This document shows, piece after piece, positions 18,039-26,372 of a stretch of DNA of 33,089 nt (the first letter of the stretch is position 1; each line of letters starts with the position of its first letter). The notes under the pieces are model-generated. The model had not been told where the DNA came from. It searched no databases and saw nothing but the letters and a program-made list of their open reading frames with translations. Both the position numbers and the translations under genes were made by a program. Source of the DNA: Clostridia bacterium (GTDB lineage: Bacteria; Bacillota; Clostridia; Oscillospirales; Acutalibacteraceae); contig JAUNDK010000024.1 of assembly GCA_030526115.1 (NCBI GenBank), positions 1 through 33,089 on the forward strand, written 5' to 3'.

Positions 18039-18389
18039 ATGGAAAAACTGATACCGATTTGCGAGAACAGAGTTTTTCGCAGAATGTACATGAGGGGCAA
18101 GAGTATCGTGACCCCTCAGATTGTCATATATTACAGCAAGAACCGCCTGGGTTTTAACCGTGTGGGAATTACCACCGGCAAGAAAATCGGCAATGCTGTA
18201 AAAAGAAGCAGATCGAGAAGAATTATACGTGCGGCTTTCAGAGAGGTATCCCCTTATATAAGGCGCGGATATGATTTCATACTGGTTGCCAGGGGCAAAA
18301 CACCTTATCTAAAAAGCACAGATATAAAGGAACAGCTTATCAGTCAGCTTGATTCCTGCCATCTTCTCGTAAAAAAACCGGAAGAATGA
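18039..18389 (+). CDS. rnpA: Ribonuclease P protein component
   Basis: A 116-residue basic protein, the protein subunit of RNase P that helps the RNA subunit mature tRNA 5' ends. It has the conserved core GKKIGNAVKRSRSRRIIRAAF (about 48-68), where the Arg-rich helix is the RNR motif, here in the variant form RSRSRR. The N-terminal FRRMYMRGKSI matches the family start. It follows rpmH as in most bacteria. Its stop overlaps the yidD ATG by four bases. Confidence 0.96.
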   Translation: MEKLIPICENRVFRRMYMRGKSIVTPQIVIYYSKNRLGFNRVGITTGKKIGNAVKRSRSRRIIRAAFREVSPYIRRGYDFILVARGKTPYLKSTDIKEQLISQLDSCHLLVKKPEE

Positions 18390-18694
18390 AAAGAATACTT
18401 CTCGGAATAATCAGATTTTACAGAAAAGCACACGCATCACTGGGAGGCCCTCCCAGATGCCGCTTTGTCCCAACCTGCTCTCAATATGGTCTTGATGCCA
18501 TTGAGGGCTATGGTGCCATGCGGGGATTTTTGCTTACGGCATGGCGCATTCTCAGGTGCAATCCGTTCTGCAGGAGCGGATATGACCCGGTCCCCGTGAA
18601 ATTCATGGGTAAAAAACTTAATAAAGGTATCAGATACCACTCGTATTATACCGGTGAAGAATATTTCTATCCGGATGAAAATATCGACGATTAA
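18386..18694 (+). CDS. yidD: Membrane protein insertion efficiency factor YidD
   Basis: A 102-residue protein of the YidD family, a small peripheral membrane protein that assists YidC-dependent insertion. The hallmark pattern is complete: CRFVPTCSQYGLDAIEGYG (about 26-44), then LRCNPFCRSGYDPVP (about 56-70), with its four Cys. An amphipathic N-terminal helix (ILLGIIRFYRKAH) would bind the membrane. The C-terminus is about 25 residues longer than the core. It overlaps rnpA by four bases and is followed directly by yidC. Confidence 0.95.
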   Translation: MKRILLGIIRFYRKAHASLGGPPRCRFVPTCSQYGLDAIEGYGAMRGFLLTAWRILRCNPFCRSGYDPVPVKFMGKKLNKGIRYHSYYTGEEYFYPDENIDD

Positions 18695-18719
18695 AATAGG
18701 AAAGGAAATTTTATCCCCT

Positions 18720-19784
18720 ATGATGCAGTTATTTAATTTCTTCGGTAACCTTATGGGTTATCTCCTGTGGGCACTCTACTGTGTCTTCAAAAACTACGGT
18801 GTGGCTATCATCCTGTTCACACTCATCATCAAGATTGTACTTTTCCCCACATCCATCAATCAGCAGAAGAGCATGGCAAAGAACGCCAAGCTCGGTGAAA
18901 AGCAGAAGGAACTTCAGAAAAAGTACGGCAACGACAGACAGAGATACAACGAGGAGCTTCAGAAGCTTTACGAGAAAGAGAACATGAGCCCTTACTCCGG
19001 ATGCCTCACAACACTTCTTCCTTTCCCTATCATGTTAGGTATCTATTACTCTGTTATCTTCCCGCTCAAGAACACACTTCACATCTCTGCAGAAGCTATT
19101 GCCAATGCAACAGAGTATGTAAGCAAGATTCCGGGACTTACATCCACAGGAAACTACGTTGAGCTTACAATCGTCAAAAACTGGGCTGTTTTAAAGGACA
19201 GCATTGCACAGTTCTTTACTCAGGGCGAGATTGCAAAGATTGAGTCTTTCGAGAAAGGCTTCAAGATTTTCGGAATCAACCTTCTCGATACACCAAAGGG
19301 ATCTCATTTCACAGATTTACTCTGGCTCATCCCTGTTCTCTGTATTCTCTCATACTGGGCATCCACATTCTATATGCAGAAGGCTTCCGGCCAGAAATCT
19401 CAGGGCTGCATGAACGCAACAATGTACCTCATGCCTCTGCTCTCCGCTTACTGGGCATACATGATGCCGGGCGCAGTTGGTTTCTACTGGATTATCTCCT
19501 CTGTATTCGCATTTGCCCAGTCCGTTATTATTCAGAACTTCTACAGCCTCAACCACATGACTGCAATGAACGAAGCACAGCACTTTGTTTCAATGTGTAA
19601 CAAAGAAGCAGAGCTCAAGCCTCTCTCAGAAGATATGCAGAGAAAAATTGCAGAGAAGATTGAGTCTCAGGCAAATGTAAATGTTCAGAACAATTCTCAG
19701 AAGAACAGCAAGACATCTTCAAAGAAAAAGAACTCCGGCGCAAAGAAAAACAACTCAAGCGATTATCTGGGAAATAAGAAGTAA
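18720..19784 (+). CDS. yidC: Membrane protein insertase YidC/OxaA
   Basis: A 354-residue YidC insertase that places membrane proteins into the bilayer alone or with SecYEG. Helix 1 is GYLLWALYCVFKNYGVAIILFTLIIKIVLFPTSI. The cytoplasmic hairpin loop is charged (AKLGEKQKELQKKYG). Further helices lie around PFPIMLGIYYSVIF, LLWLIPVLCILSYW, and MPLLSAYWAYMMPGAVGFYW to the end of the domain. It ends in a Lys/Ser/Asn-rich tail as in many Gram-positive YidC proteins, which can contact ribosomes. The start is a choice: AGGAAAGGA at 18698-18706 precedes ATG ATG at 18720/18723, while in-frame ATG codons at 18654 and 18675 lie inside yidD and lack a ribosome site. The Gram-positive type lipobox is not seen at this N-terminus. 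Confidence 0.93.
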   Translation: MMQLFNFFGNLMGYLLWALYCVFKNYGVAIILFTLIIKIVLFPTSINQQKSMAKNAKLGEKQKELQKKYGNDRQRYNEELQKLYEKENMSPYSGCLTTLLPFPIMLGIYYSVIFPLKNTLHISAEAIANATEYVSKIPGLTSTGNYVELTIVKNWAVLKDSIAQFFTQGEIAKIESFEKGFKIFGINLLDTPKGSHFTDLLWLIPVLCILSYWASTFYMQKASGQKSQGCMNATMYLMPLLSAYWAYMMPGAVGFYWIISSVFAFAQSVIIQNFYSLNHMTAMNEAQHFVSMCNKEAELKPLSEDMQRKIAEKIESQANVNVQNNSQKNSKTSSKKKNSGAKKNNSSDYLGNKK

Positions 19785-19812
19785 TTAACTTCTTTAAAGA
19801 ATATAGATTATT

Positions 19813-19848
19813 TCTGCGGTAATTACCACTCATACTCCGAACCGCAGA
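19813..19848 (+). promoter_or_regulatory. Hairpin between yidC and jag
   Basis: TCTGCGGT (19813-19820) pairs perfectly with ACCGCAGA (19841-19848) around a 20-base loop. No U-run follows, so termination is unlikely. It may set mRNA processing or differential stability within the 95-base gap. Confidence 0.4.
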
Positions 19849-19879
19849 GCATTACAGGTTTTAATTAGGAGGAAGAAAA

Positions 19880-20812
19880 GTGATAAAGGAATTAGTTATC
19901 ACAGGCGAAACTGTGGAAGCTGCCGTTGAGAGCGCATGTGCTGAGCTCGGAGTTAACGAAGCAGCGGTAGAGACAGAAATTCTCGAAGAGCCACAGAAGA
20001 AGAAGTTCGGCCTTTTCGGCGAGAACAAGCCGGCAAAAGTCAAGGTAACATATGTACCTACTCCGGCTGAGTGTGCAAAAGAGTATCTCGAGTCTATTAT
20101 GAAAGAGATGGAGCTCAAGAATGTAACAGTTACCATCAATGAGGATGAGGCAGGCGCAGCACTCTCCCTCGACGGTGACGATATCGGTTTCATCATCGGT
20201 CACAGAGGAGAAACCCTCGATTCCCTTCAGTTCCTCTCTCAGCTTGTTGCATCCAACCAGAGAAAGGTTATCGATGCAAGAAAGCCTGACGGCGAAGAGA
20301 AGAGCGACTATTACAGAATTACTCTTGATGTAGGTTCCTTCAGAGAGAAGAGAAAAGAAACTCTCGAGAACCTCGGTAAGAAGATGGCAGTAAGAGCTGT
20401 TAAGACAGGAAGAAACGCTTCACTCGAGCCAATGAATCCATACGAGAGAAGAATCATTCACACAGCTGTTCAGACAGTTGAGGGCGCAAAGTCCTGGTCT
20501 GAGGGCGAGGACCTTGCAAGACATGTTGTTATCGGTCCTGTTGACGGCGAGAGAGTTCAGAGATATAACAGAAACTCAAGATTCGGCGGCAACCGTGGCG
20601 GTCGCGGAAACAACAACCGTAATGACCGCAGAGGCGGCGGAAGAACAGGCGGAAAGAGATATGACAACAATCGCAGATACAGCGATAAGATCAATCCTGC
20701 TATCAGCGAGACAGCTCCTGTTCCGTTCTCCCCGGCTCCGATCGATACCAACACAGAGAGAAAGAAAGCAGTTGATGCTCCTCTCTATGGCAGAATCGAG
20801 CTCACAAAATAA
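19880..20812 (+). CDS. jag: RNA-binding protein Jag/KhpB with an RGG-rich tail
   Basis: A 310-residue Jag (KhpB), a cytoplasmic RNA-binding protein that with KhpA affects cell elongation and division in Gram-positives. A Jag_N domain spans about 1-55 (IKELVITGETVEAAVESA ... KKKFGLFG). The KH-II domain follows, with FIIGHRGETLDSLQFL (about 96-111). The R3H domain has ERRIIHTAV. After about residue 220 comes an unusual tail, FGGNRGGRGNNNRNDRRGGG, and further Gly/Arg/Asn repeats, then a hydrophobic/Pro end. This RGG-like segment is longer than in the Bacillus or Streptococcus proteins known to me. It starts with GTG after AGGAGG (19868-19873). It follows yidC and ends in a strong terminator. Confidence 0.94.
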   Translation: MIKELVITGETVEAAVESACAELGVNEAAVETEILEEPQKKKFGLFGENKPAKVKVTYVPTPAECAKEYLESIMKEMELKNVTVTINEDEAGAALSLDGDDIGFIIGHRGETLDSLQFLSQLVASNQRKVIDARKPDGEEKSDYYRITLDVGSFREKRKETLENLGKKMAVRAVKTGRNASLEPMNPYERRIIHTAVQTVEGAKSWSEGEDLARHVVIGPVDGERVQRYNRNSRFGGNRGGRGNNNRNDRRGGGRTGGKRYDNNRRYSDKINPAISETAPVPFSPAPIDTNTERKKAVDAPLYGRIELTK

Positions 20813-20822
20813 TAAAAAATTT

Positions 20823-20852
20823 AAGCTCCGGTTATTCCGGAGCTTTTCTTTT
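20823..20852 (+). terminator. Terminator after jag
   Basis: AAGCTCCGG (20823-20831) pairs perfectly with CCGGAGCTT (20837-20845) around a 5-base loop, followed by TTCTTTT. It closes the rpmH-jag unit. Confidence 0.88.
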
Positions 20853-20864
20853 ACCCTTGTTTTC

Positions 20865-20873
20865 TGTTATAAT
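20865..20873 (+). promoter_or_regulatory. Probable extended -10 promoter for mnmE
   Basis: TGT directly before TATAAT (20868-20873), an extended -10. No good -35 is visible; the expected place overlaps the T-run of the preceding terminator. It is 53 bases before mnmE. Confidence 0.5.
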
Positions 20874-20926
20874 ATAGGGTACATTACAAAAAACATGATA
20901 AATAAAACTTACATAAAGGATATATT

Positions 20927-22327
20927 ATGTCAACTGATTATGTAAACATAAATACTTATGTCAGCGACAGCATAGCTGCCATTTCCACACCCCTTGCCCC
21001 CGGTGGTCTGGGTGTAATAAGGGTAAGCGGTGAACATGCGGCTGAGATAAGCGATAAGGTATTTAAATCCGTATCGGGCAGAAGCCTCGCAGAGCTTGAA
21101 GGTTACCACGCCTTATTCGGATTTGTATATGACGAAAAGGGTGAAAAGCTGGACGAGTGCGTGGCACTTCGTTTCCGTGCGCCCCACTCCTACACAGGAG
21201 AAAATACCGTGGAGCTCTCCTGTCACGGTGGTGTTTATATACTCAAAAAGGTGCTGGAGGCTCTCTACAAAGCAGGTGCAAGACCGGCCGACAACGGCGA
21301 ATTTACCAAGCGAGCTTTCTTAAACGGTAAGCTGGACCTCGCTCAGGCAGAGTCTGTAATGGATATCATATCCGCAAGAAGTTCATCTGCCGCAAGGGCG
21401 GCTCTCTCAGTAAAGGACGGCGCCCTCTCTAAGTCCATAGGTAAAATCACAGAGGAGCTTATTGATTTAGGTTCTCACCTTTCCGCCTGGGCAGACTATC
21501 CAGATGATGATATTCCGCAGGTGGACGACGATATGCTCTCCTCAAGACTTATGAATGCAAAGACTGTTCTTGAGAAGCTTATAAACGGTTTCGATGCAGG
21601 AAGAATCATCAAAGAGGGAATTAACACTGCCATAGTAGGAAAGCCGAATGCAGGCAAGTCCACACTGATGAACCTGCTCTCAGGCTGTGAGAGAAGCATA
21701 GTCACAAGCTTTGCGGGAACCACAAGAGATATAGTCGAGGAGAACATAATGCTCGGCAATATACCTCTCAGATTAGCCGATACCGCAGGCATAAGAGAGA
21801 CTGATAACCCTGTTGAGAAAATCGGTGTAGACCTTGCAAGAAACAGACTCAAAAGCTCGGAGCTGGTATTCGCAGTGTTCGATTCCTCTCTCCCACTTAC
21901 TGACGAGGACTACGAACTCACAGAGGCGGTAAAGGATATTCCCAATGTTGCCGTTGTTAATAAATCCGACCTTGAAACCAGGGTGGATATGGATTATATC
22001 AGAGCAAACTTTAAGAATATTGTGTTCATCTCCGCTTTAAGCGGTGAGGGTACAAAGGAGCTCACAGAGGCTGTTGAGGGAATTCTCGGCACAGGCAATA
22101 TTGATTTTTCCGCCGGTGTGCTCTATACTGAAAGACAGAAAAACGATGCCGTAAGAGCCCTCGACTGTATCAATGAGGCTTACGATGCCTTTATGATGGG
22201 CTTCACTCTCGATGCCGTAACAGTATCGTGTGAAGGTGCTGTATCTGCCCTGCTGGAACTCACAGGTCAGCGGGCAAGCGAGGAGATAGTCGCACAGGTA
22301 TTCGAGAAGTTCTGTGTCGGAAAATAA
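20927..22327 (+). CDS. mnmE: tRNA modification GTPase MnmE
   Basis: A 466-residue GTPase that with MnmG installs 5-(carboxymethyl)aminomethyl groups on wobble uridine 34 of certain tRNAs. The N-terminal folate-binding domain includes APGGLGVIRVSG (24-35) and the conserved FRAPHSYTGEN (83-93). The inserted G domain has G1 GKPNAGKS (238-245), G2 AGTTRD, G3 DTAG (285-288) and G4 NKSD. The C-terminus ends FCVGK, the catalytic CxGK motif. AAAGGA precedes the ATG. It begins a unit with mnmG, rsmG and a GNAT gene, separated from jag by a terminator. Confidence 0.98.
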   Translation: MSTDYVNINTYVSDSIAAISTPLAPGGLGVIRVSGEHAAEISDKVFKSVSGRSLAELEGYHALFGFVYDEKGEKLDECVALRFRAPHSYTGENTVELSCHGGVYILKKVLEALYKAGARPADNGEFTKRAFLNGKLDLAQAESVMDIISARSSSAARAALSVKDGALSKSIGKITEELIDLGSHLSAWADYPDDDIPQVDDDMLSSRLMNAKTVLEKLINGFDAGRIIKEGINTAIVGKPNAGKSTLMNLLSGCERSIVTSFAGTTRDIVEENIMLGNIPLRLADTAGIRETDNPVEKIGVDLARNRLKSSELVFAVFDSSLPLTDEDYELTEAVKDIPNVAVVNKSDLETRVDMDYIRANFKNIVFISALSGEGTKELTEAVEGILGTGNIDFSAGVLYTERQKNDAVRALDCINEAYDAFMMGFTLDAVTVSCEGAVSALLELTGQRASEEIVAQVFEKFCVGK

Positions 22328-22351
22328 TATAGAAAAGAAAAAGAAGAAGTA

Positions 22352-24247
22352 ATGGAAGATATTTTTACAAAGAATAAATACGATGCCGGCAGCTATGATG
22401 TTGCCGTAATTGGAGCAGGTCATGCGGGTATTGAGGCCAGTTTAGCCTCCGCAAGACTTGGCTGTTCCACAGTATGCTTCACCATAAACATGGATGCCGT
22501 GGGCAACTGCCCATGTAATCCATCCATAGGTGGTACCGCAAAGGGTCACCTTGTTCGTGAGATTGATGCCCTCGGCGGTGAAATGGGTAAAACAACCGAC
22601 GAAGTTTTCCTTCAGTCAAGAATGCTCAACCTCGGCAAGGGTCCTGCGGTTCACTCCTTAAGAGCGCAGATAGACCGCAACCATTATGCAAGGGTTATGA
22701 AGCACAAGATGGAGCTTCAGGAAAATCTCGATGTTAAACAGGCAGAGATTGTCGATATTAAGCAGACAGAAAACGGAGAGTGGACTCTGCTCACCCGTAT
22801 GGGTGCAATATACACCTGCAAGACAGTTGTCATTGCCACAGGTACTTTCCTCGGCGGAAGAATATTTGTCGGTGATGTAAGCTTCGAGGGTGGCCCGGAC
22901 GGAATGTTTGCCGCCACATATCTCGGTAAGTCTTTAAAGGAACTCGGTCTTTCCTTAAGAAGATTCAAGACAGGTACCCCTGCGAGAGTTCTTCGTTCCT
23001 CCATAGATTTCACAGATCTTGAGGTTCAGGAGGGCGACGAGCCTGTCGTACCTTTCTCCTATGACAACGAGGATAAAAAGCTTGAGAACAAGATAGTCTG
23101 CCATGTGAGCTGGACCAATGACCGCACAAAGCAGGTTATCATGGATAATATTGAGAAGTCACCTTTATACAGCGGTATGATTGAGGGTGTCGGCCCAAGA
23201 TACTGCCCATCCATCGAGGATAAGGTGGTTCGCTTCGCAGAGAAGCCTCGCCATCAGCTGTTTATTGAGCCATGCGGTATAGACACCGAGGAGATGTATC
23301 TTCAGGGTATGAGCTCTTCCCTGCCTGAGGAAGTTCAGATTAAGTTCTACAAGACCATTAAAGGTCTTGAGAATGTAAAGGTAATGCGTTCCGCATACGC
23401 CATTGAGTATGACTGCGTAGACCCTGTTCAGATGAACTCCACCCTTGAGTTCAGAGATTTTCCCGGACTTTACGGTGCGGGTCAGTTCAACGGGTCTTCA
23501 GGTTATGAGGAGGCGGCGGCACAGGGACTGGTTGCCGGCATAAATGCCGCACTCAGGGTTCTCGGAAAAGATAAGTTTATACTCGGCAGAGATACTTCCT
23601 ATATCGGTACTCTCATAGATGACCTCATCACTAAGGGCTGTACAGACCCATACAGAATGATGACAAGCCGCTCCGAATATCGTCTTGTTCTTCGTCAGGA
23701 CAACGCAGATGAGCGTCTTACACCTATGGGCAGAGAATTAGGATTAATCGGTGACGAGCGCTGGAATAAGTACCTCTCCAAAGAGGAACTTAAAAAGAAA
23801 GAGCGTGAAAGAGCCGAGAGCATAGTATTCTCCCCAACAGAGGAGTTAAACAGGATACTTGTTTCACGTGAAACATCTGCTGTAACAACAGGTGTGAGAC
23901 TCTCAGAGCTTCTTCGCAGACCGCAGATTACATACAAAGATTTAACCCCAGTCGATACCACAAGACCCGATTACCCTGCCTATATTTTCGAGAGTGTTCA
24001 GACAGAACTTAAGTATGAGGGTTACATCAGGCGCCAGAAGGCAGACATCGCAGAGATGAGAAGGCTCGAGAGCCGTGCCCTGCCGGCGGATATAGATTAC
24101 AGAACAATTACAAATTTAAGATTGGAAGCACAGGAAAAGCTCAACAGAGTAAGACCTGAAAACGTTGGTCAGGCAAGCCGTATAAGCGGTGTAAGCCCTG
24201 CCGATATATCGGTTCTTCTCATATGGCTTTCCGGAAAGAACAGATAA
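22352..24247 (+). CDS. mnmG: tRNA uridine modification enzyme MnmG (GidA)
   Basis: A 631-residue FAD protein, the partner of MnmE in the wobble-uridine modification complex. The dinucleotide-binding loop is VIGAGHAGIEASLASARLG (about 19-37). The family signature CNPSIGGTAKGHLVREIDALGG follows, with its Cys. A later GQFNGSSGYEEAAAQGLVAG is the second GidA signature. The C-terminal helical domain that binds MnmE is complete (ending VSPADISVLLIWLSGK). The gap after mnmE is 24 bases with only a weak A-rich ribosome site. A perfect parS site is embedded in the coding sequence at 23860-23875, read as part of the codons for VSRETS. Confidence 0.98.
   Translation: MEDIFTKNKYDAGSYDVAVIGAGHAGIEASLASARLGCSTVCFTINMDAVGNCPCNPSIGGTAKGHLVREIDALGGEMGKTTDEVFLQSRMLNLGKGPAVHSLRAQIDRNHYARVMKHKMELQENLDVKQAEIVDIKQTENGEWTLLTRMGAIYTCKTVVIATGTFLGGRIFVGDVSFEGGPDGMFAATYLGKSLKELGLSLRRFKTGTPARVLRSSIDFTDLEVQEGDEPVVPFSYDNEDKKLENKIVCHVSWTNDRTKQVIMDNIEKSPLYSGMIEGVGPRYCPSIEDKVVRFAEKPRHQLFIEPCGIDTEEMYLQGMSSSLPEEVQIKFYKTIKGLENVKVMRSAYAIEYDCVDPVQMNSTLEFRDFPGLYGAGQFNGSSGYEEAAAQGLVAGINAALRVLGKDKFILGRDTSYIGTLIDDLITKGCTDPYRMMTSRSEYRLVLRQDNADERLTPMGRELGLIGDERWNKYLSKEELKKKERERAESIVFSPTEELNRILVSRETSAVTTGVRLSELLRRPQITYKDLTPVDTTRPDYPAYIFESVQTELKYEGYIRRQKADIAEMRRLESRALPADIDYRTITNLRLEAQEKLNRVRPENVGQASRISGVSPADISVLLIWLSGKNR
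23860..23875. other. parS: parS centromere site 1 (inside mnmG)
   Basis: A perfect 16-base palindrome TGTTTCACGTGAAACA, identical to the consensus bacterial parS bound by ParB/Spo0J. It lies about 6 kb right of the origin gap and 2.5 kb before parB. Confidence 0.95.
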
Positions 24248-24248
24248 T

Positions 24249-25025
24249 ATGAGAGAAGATAACAGAAGAGAAATAAACGAAGCCGAGCTTGAGCCTGTTC
24301 CTGAGTTTGACATTAAAGATGAACTCATCGCAAAGGCAAAGGAAATCGGCGTAAAGGTTAAGAAGGATCAGGCAGAGAAATTTCAGCGTTACCTTGAGCT
24401 TCTCCTTGACTGGAACAGAAAGATTAACTTAACAGCCATCACAGACCCACATGAGGCGGTTATCAAGCACTTTGTGGACTCCCTCACCTTTGTAAAAACC
24501 GTAAAAATCAAAGAGGGTGCCAAGATTATCGATGTAGGCACAGGTGCGGGTTTTCCGGGCATTCCGATTAAAATCATGCGCCCCGATGTAAAGCTTACTT
24601 TACTTGACGGACTTAACAAGCGTCTTGTGTTCCTCAAGGAAGTCTGTAATGAGCTGGATATTGAAGCTGAGTTTGTTCACAAGAGAGCCGAGGAGGCAGG
24701 CAAGCTCAAAGAGATGCGCCAGTCCTATGACATAGCATGTGCAAGAGCCGTTGCAAGAATGAACACCCTCGCAGAGTACTGCATTCCGCTCATCAAGATG
24801 AAAGGTCTTTTCGTAGCCATGAAGGGCCCGGGACTTGAGGAGGAAATGACAGAGGCGGAGAATGCCATCGAGATACTCGGCTGCAAGGTAAATCAGACAG
24901 AGAAGATTATTCTTCCTGATGCTGAGCACAGCGAGAGAAACATTGCCGTAATGCAGAAGATAGACTGGACACCGAAGGAATATCCACGCCACGGCAACAA
25001 GATAAGCAAGTCCCCTATCGTCTGA
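24249..25025 (+). CDS. rsmG: 16S rRNA m7G527 methyltransferase RsmG
   Basis: A 258-residue SAM-dependent methyltransferase that makes m7G at 16S rRNA position 527 (E. coli numbering); loss in other bacteria gives low-level streptomycin resistance. The SAM-binding motif is IIDVGTGAGFPGIPIKI (93-109). LLDWNRKINLTAI (about 52-64) and the HFVDSL segment are further signatures. An acidic N-terminal addition of about 22 residues (REDNRREINEAELEPVPEF) precedes the usual start. It lies one base after the mnmG stop, with the ribosome site inside mnmG, so the two are tightly coupled. The order mnmE-mnmG-rsmG-parA-parB is ancestral; here one extra gene follows. Confidence 0.96.
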   Translation: MREDNRREINEAELEPVPEFDIKDELIAKAKEIGVKVKKDQAEKFQRYLELLLDWNRKINLTAITDPHEAVIKHFVDSLTFVKTVKIKEGAKIIDVGTGAGFPGIPIKIMRPDVKLTLLDGLNKRLVFLKEVCNELDIEAEFVHKRAEEAGKLKEMRQSYDIACARAVARMNTLAEYCIPLIKMKGLFVAMKGPGLEEEMTEAENAIEILGCKVNQTEKIILPDAEHSERNIAVMQKIDWTPKEYPRHGNKISKSPIV

Positions 25026-25041
25026 TAACGGAGGAAAGATT

Positions 25042-25482
25042 ATGAACCTTATTTTCAGAAAAGTTGACCCATGTATAGATTTAGAGCAGTTTGGTGCTTT
25101 AATGGATGATTTAAGCGAGCGTGCCTTTGATAATGAGAAGGTCGCAAATCTGATTGAAAAGAACAACAGTAATGAGGATGTTTACCTTATGGTTGCTGAG
25201 AATACAGACAATCATGAGCTGGTGGGTTCCTTAATCGGCGTGCTGTTCGATGATTACTGCGGTGAGTGTAAGAAGATTCTCGTGGTTGAGAATGTTGTTA
25301 CATCAAACCGATATCGCCGCATGGGTGTTGCAAGGGCAATGTTTGAGCATATTGAAAAATGGGGTCACGACAATAATGCCCATTATGTAATACTCGGTTC
25401 TGCCATGCATCGCCATGAAGCTCATAAATTTTATGAAAATATAGGTTATCAGGAGATAAAAGGTTTCAAAAAATACATTTAA
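25042..25482 (+). CDS. GNAT acetyltransferase
   Basis: A 146-residue single-domain GNAT protein; it transfers acetyl from acetyl-CoA to an unknown amine. Motif A is NVVTSNRYRRMGVARAMFEHI (about 90-110), with the pyrophosphate-binding R-R-M-G-V-A. The HKFYENIGYQE near the C-terminus is the usual motif B region. GGAGGAAA precedes the ATG and the gap from rsmG is 16 bases, so it is co-transcribed with mnmE-mnmG-rsmG. It stands between rsmG and parA, where many Firmicutes have noc or nothing. A strong terminator follows it. Confidence 0.85.
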   Translation: MNLIFRKVDPCIDLEQFGALMDDLSERAFDNEKVANLIEKNNSNEDVYLMVAENTDNHELVGSLIGVLFDDYCGECKKILVVENVVTSNRYRRMGVARAMFEHIEKWGHDNNAHYVILGSAMHRHEAHKFYENIGYQEIKGFKKYI

Positions 25483-25496
25483 TTGTGTTTTTGGTG

Positions 25497-25525
25497 TTTA
25501 TTTTCTTTACATAATATGCTAAAAT
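25497..25525 (+). promoter_or_regulatory. Weak candidate promoter for parA
   Basis: TTTATT (25497-25502), 17 bases, then TAAAAT (25520-25525). Transcription would start inside the 5' arm of the terminator that follows and so escape it. The -35 is poor and the assignment is tentative. Confidence 0.3.
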
Positions 25526-25527
25526 AT

Positions 25528-25567
25528 AACTCTGTGGTCGAAATGTATGATCACAGAGTTTATTTTT
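25528..25567 (+). terminator. Terminator between the GNAT gene and parA
   Basis: AACTCTGTGGTC (25528-25539) pairs with GATCACAGAGTT (25549-25560) with one G-U pair and a 9-base loop, followed by TATTTTTG. Confidence 0.85.
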
Positions 25568-25594
25568 GACTATTTTCAAAAGGAGGACCTTCAA

Positions 25595-26362
25595 ATGTCC
25601 AAAGTTATATCAGTAGCCAACCAGAAGGGCGGCGTAGGAAAAACAACAACAGCGGTCAACCTGGCGGCGTGTCTTGGTAAAAACGGCAAGAAGGTTCTTC
25701 TTGTCGATACAGACCCTCAGGGCAACTCCACCAGCGGTCTCGGCATAGATAAAAGAAATGTAAAGACAACAACTTACGATATACTCATGGAAGAGCCCAC
25801 AGAGAATCTCGGTATAGTAGAGACAGAGTTTGATAATCTCTCTGTTATTCCTTCAAGCATGGACCTTGCCGCTGCCGAAATCGAGATGGCGGTAAAGGAT
25901 AAGAGAGAATCCATTTTAAAGACAGCACTCGCTTCCGTAAGAGCTGAGTATGACTATATCATTATAGACTGTCCCCCATCCCTCGGACTTATCACAACAA
26001 ATGCCCTCACCGCATCAGATACAATACTCATTCCTATTCAGTGTGAGTTCTATGCCCTTGAGGGACTTTCACAGCTCATGAATACTGTAAGAAGAGTAAA
26101 GCGTCAGTATAACGAGCGCCTCGACATCGAGGGTGTTCTCCTGACAATGTATGACGGAAGACTCAACCTTACTCAGCAGGTTGTGGGCGAAGTCAAGAAA
26201 TTCTTCCCGAGAAAGGTATTTGCAACGGTTATTCCGAGAACAGTAAGACTTTCAGAGGCTCCCGGATTCGGTATGCCTGTCTGCTATTATGATAAGAGCA
26301 ACAAGGGCACAGAAGCTTATGAGAAGCTCGCAAACGAGATTTTAAAGAACAACAAGGACTAA
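25595..26362 (+). CDS. parA: Chromosome partitioning ATPase ParA (Soj)
   Basis: A 255-residue ParA-type ATPase that binds DNA non-specifically as an ATP dimer and works with ParB-parS to separate new origins; in Bacillus Soj it also controls DnaA. The deviant Walker A is KGGVGKTT (11-18), with the signature Lys11. DPQGNSTSG (about 40-48) and the Walker B-type IIIDCPPSLG follow. The start ATG at 25595 is fixed by AAAAGGAGG at 25578-25586. An in-frame ATG at 25547 lies inside the terminator hairpin and would add 16 residues before the conserved MSKVISVANQKGG, so it was not used. parB follows after 10 bases. Confidence 0.97.
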   Translation: MSKVISVANQKGGVGKTTTAVNLAACLGKNGKKVLLVDTDPQGNSTSGLGIDKRNVKTTTYDILMEEPTENLGIVETEFDNLSVIPSSMDLAAAEIEMAVKDKRESILKTALASVRAEYDYIIIDCPPSLGLITTNALTASDTILIPIQCEFYALEGLSQLMNTVRRVKRQYNERLDIEGVLLTMYDGRLNLTQQVVGEVKKFFPRKVFATVIPRTVRLSEAPGFGMPVCYYDKSNKGTEAYEKLANEILKNNKD

Positions 26363-26372
26363 GGAGATAGAT

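Noticed and set aside
18654-18719. Upstream in-frame starts for yidC
   Set aside because: They lie within yidD and have no ribosome site; the site at 18698-18706 favours 18720.
25483-25594. Riboswitch or structured leader before parA
   Set aside because: The only structure is a simple hairpin with a U-run, best explained as the terminator of the preceding operon.
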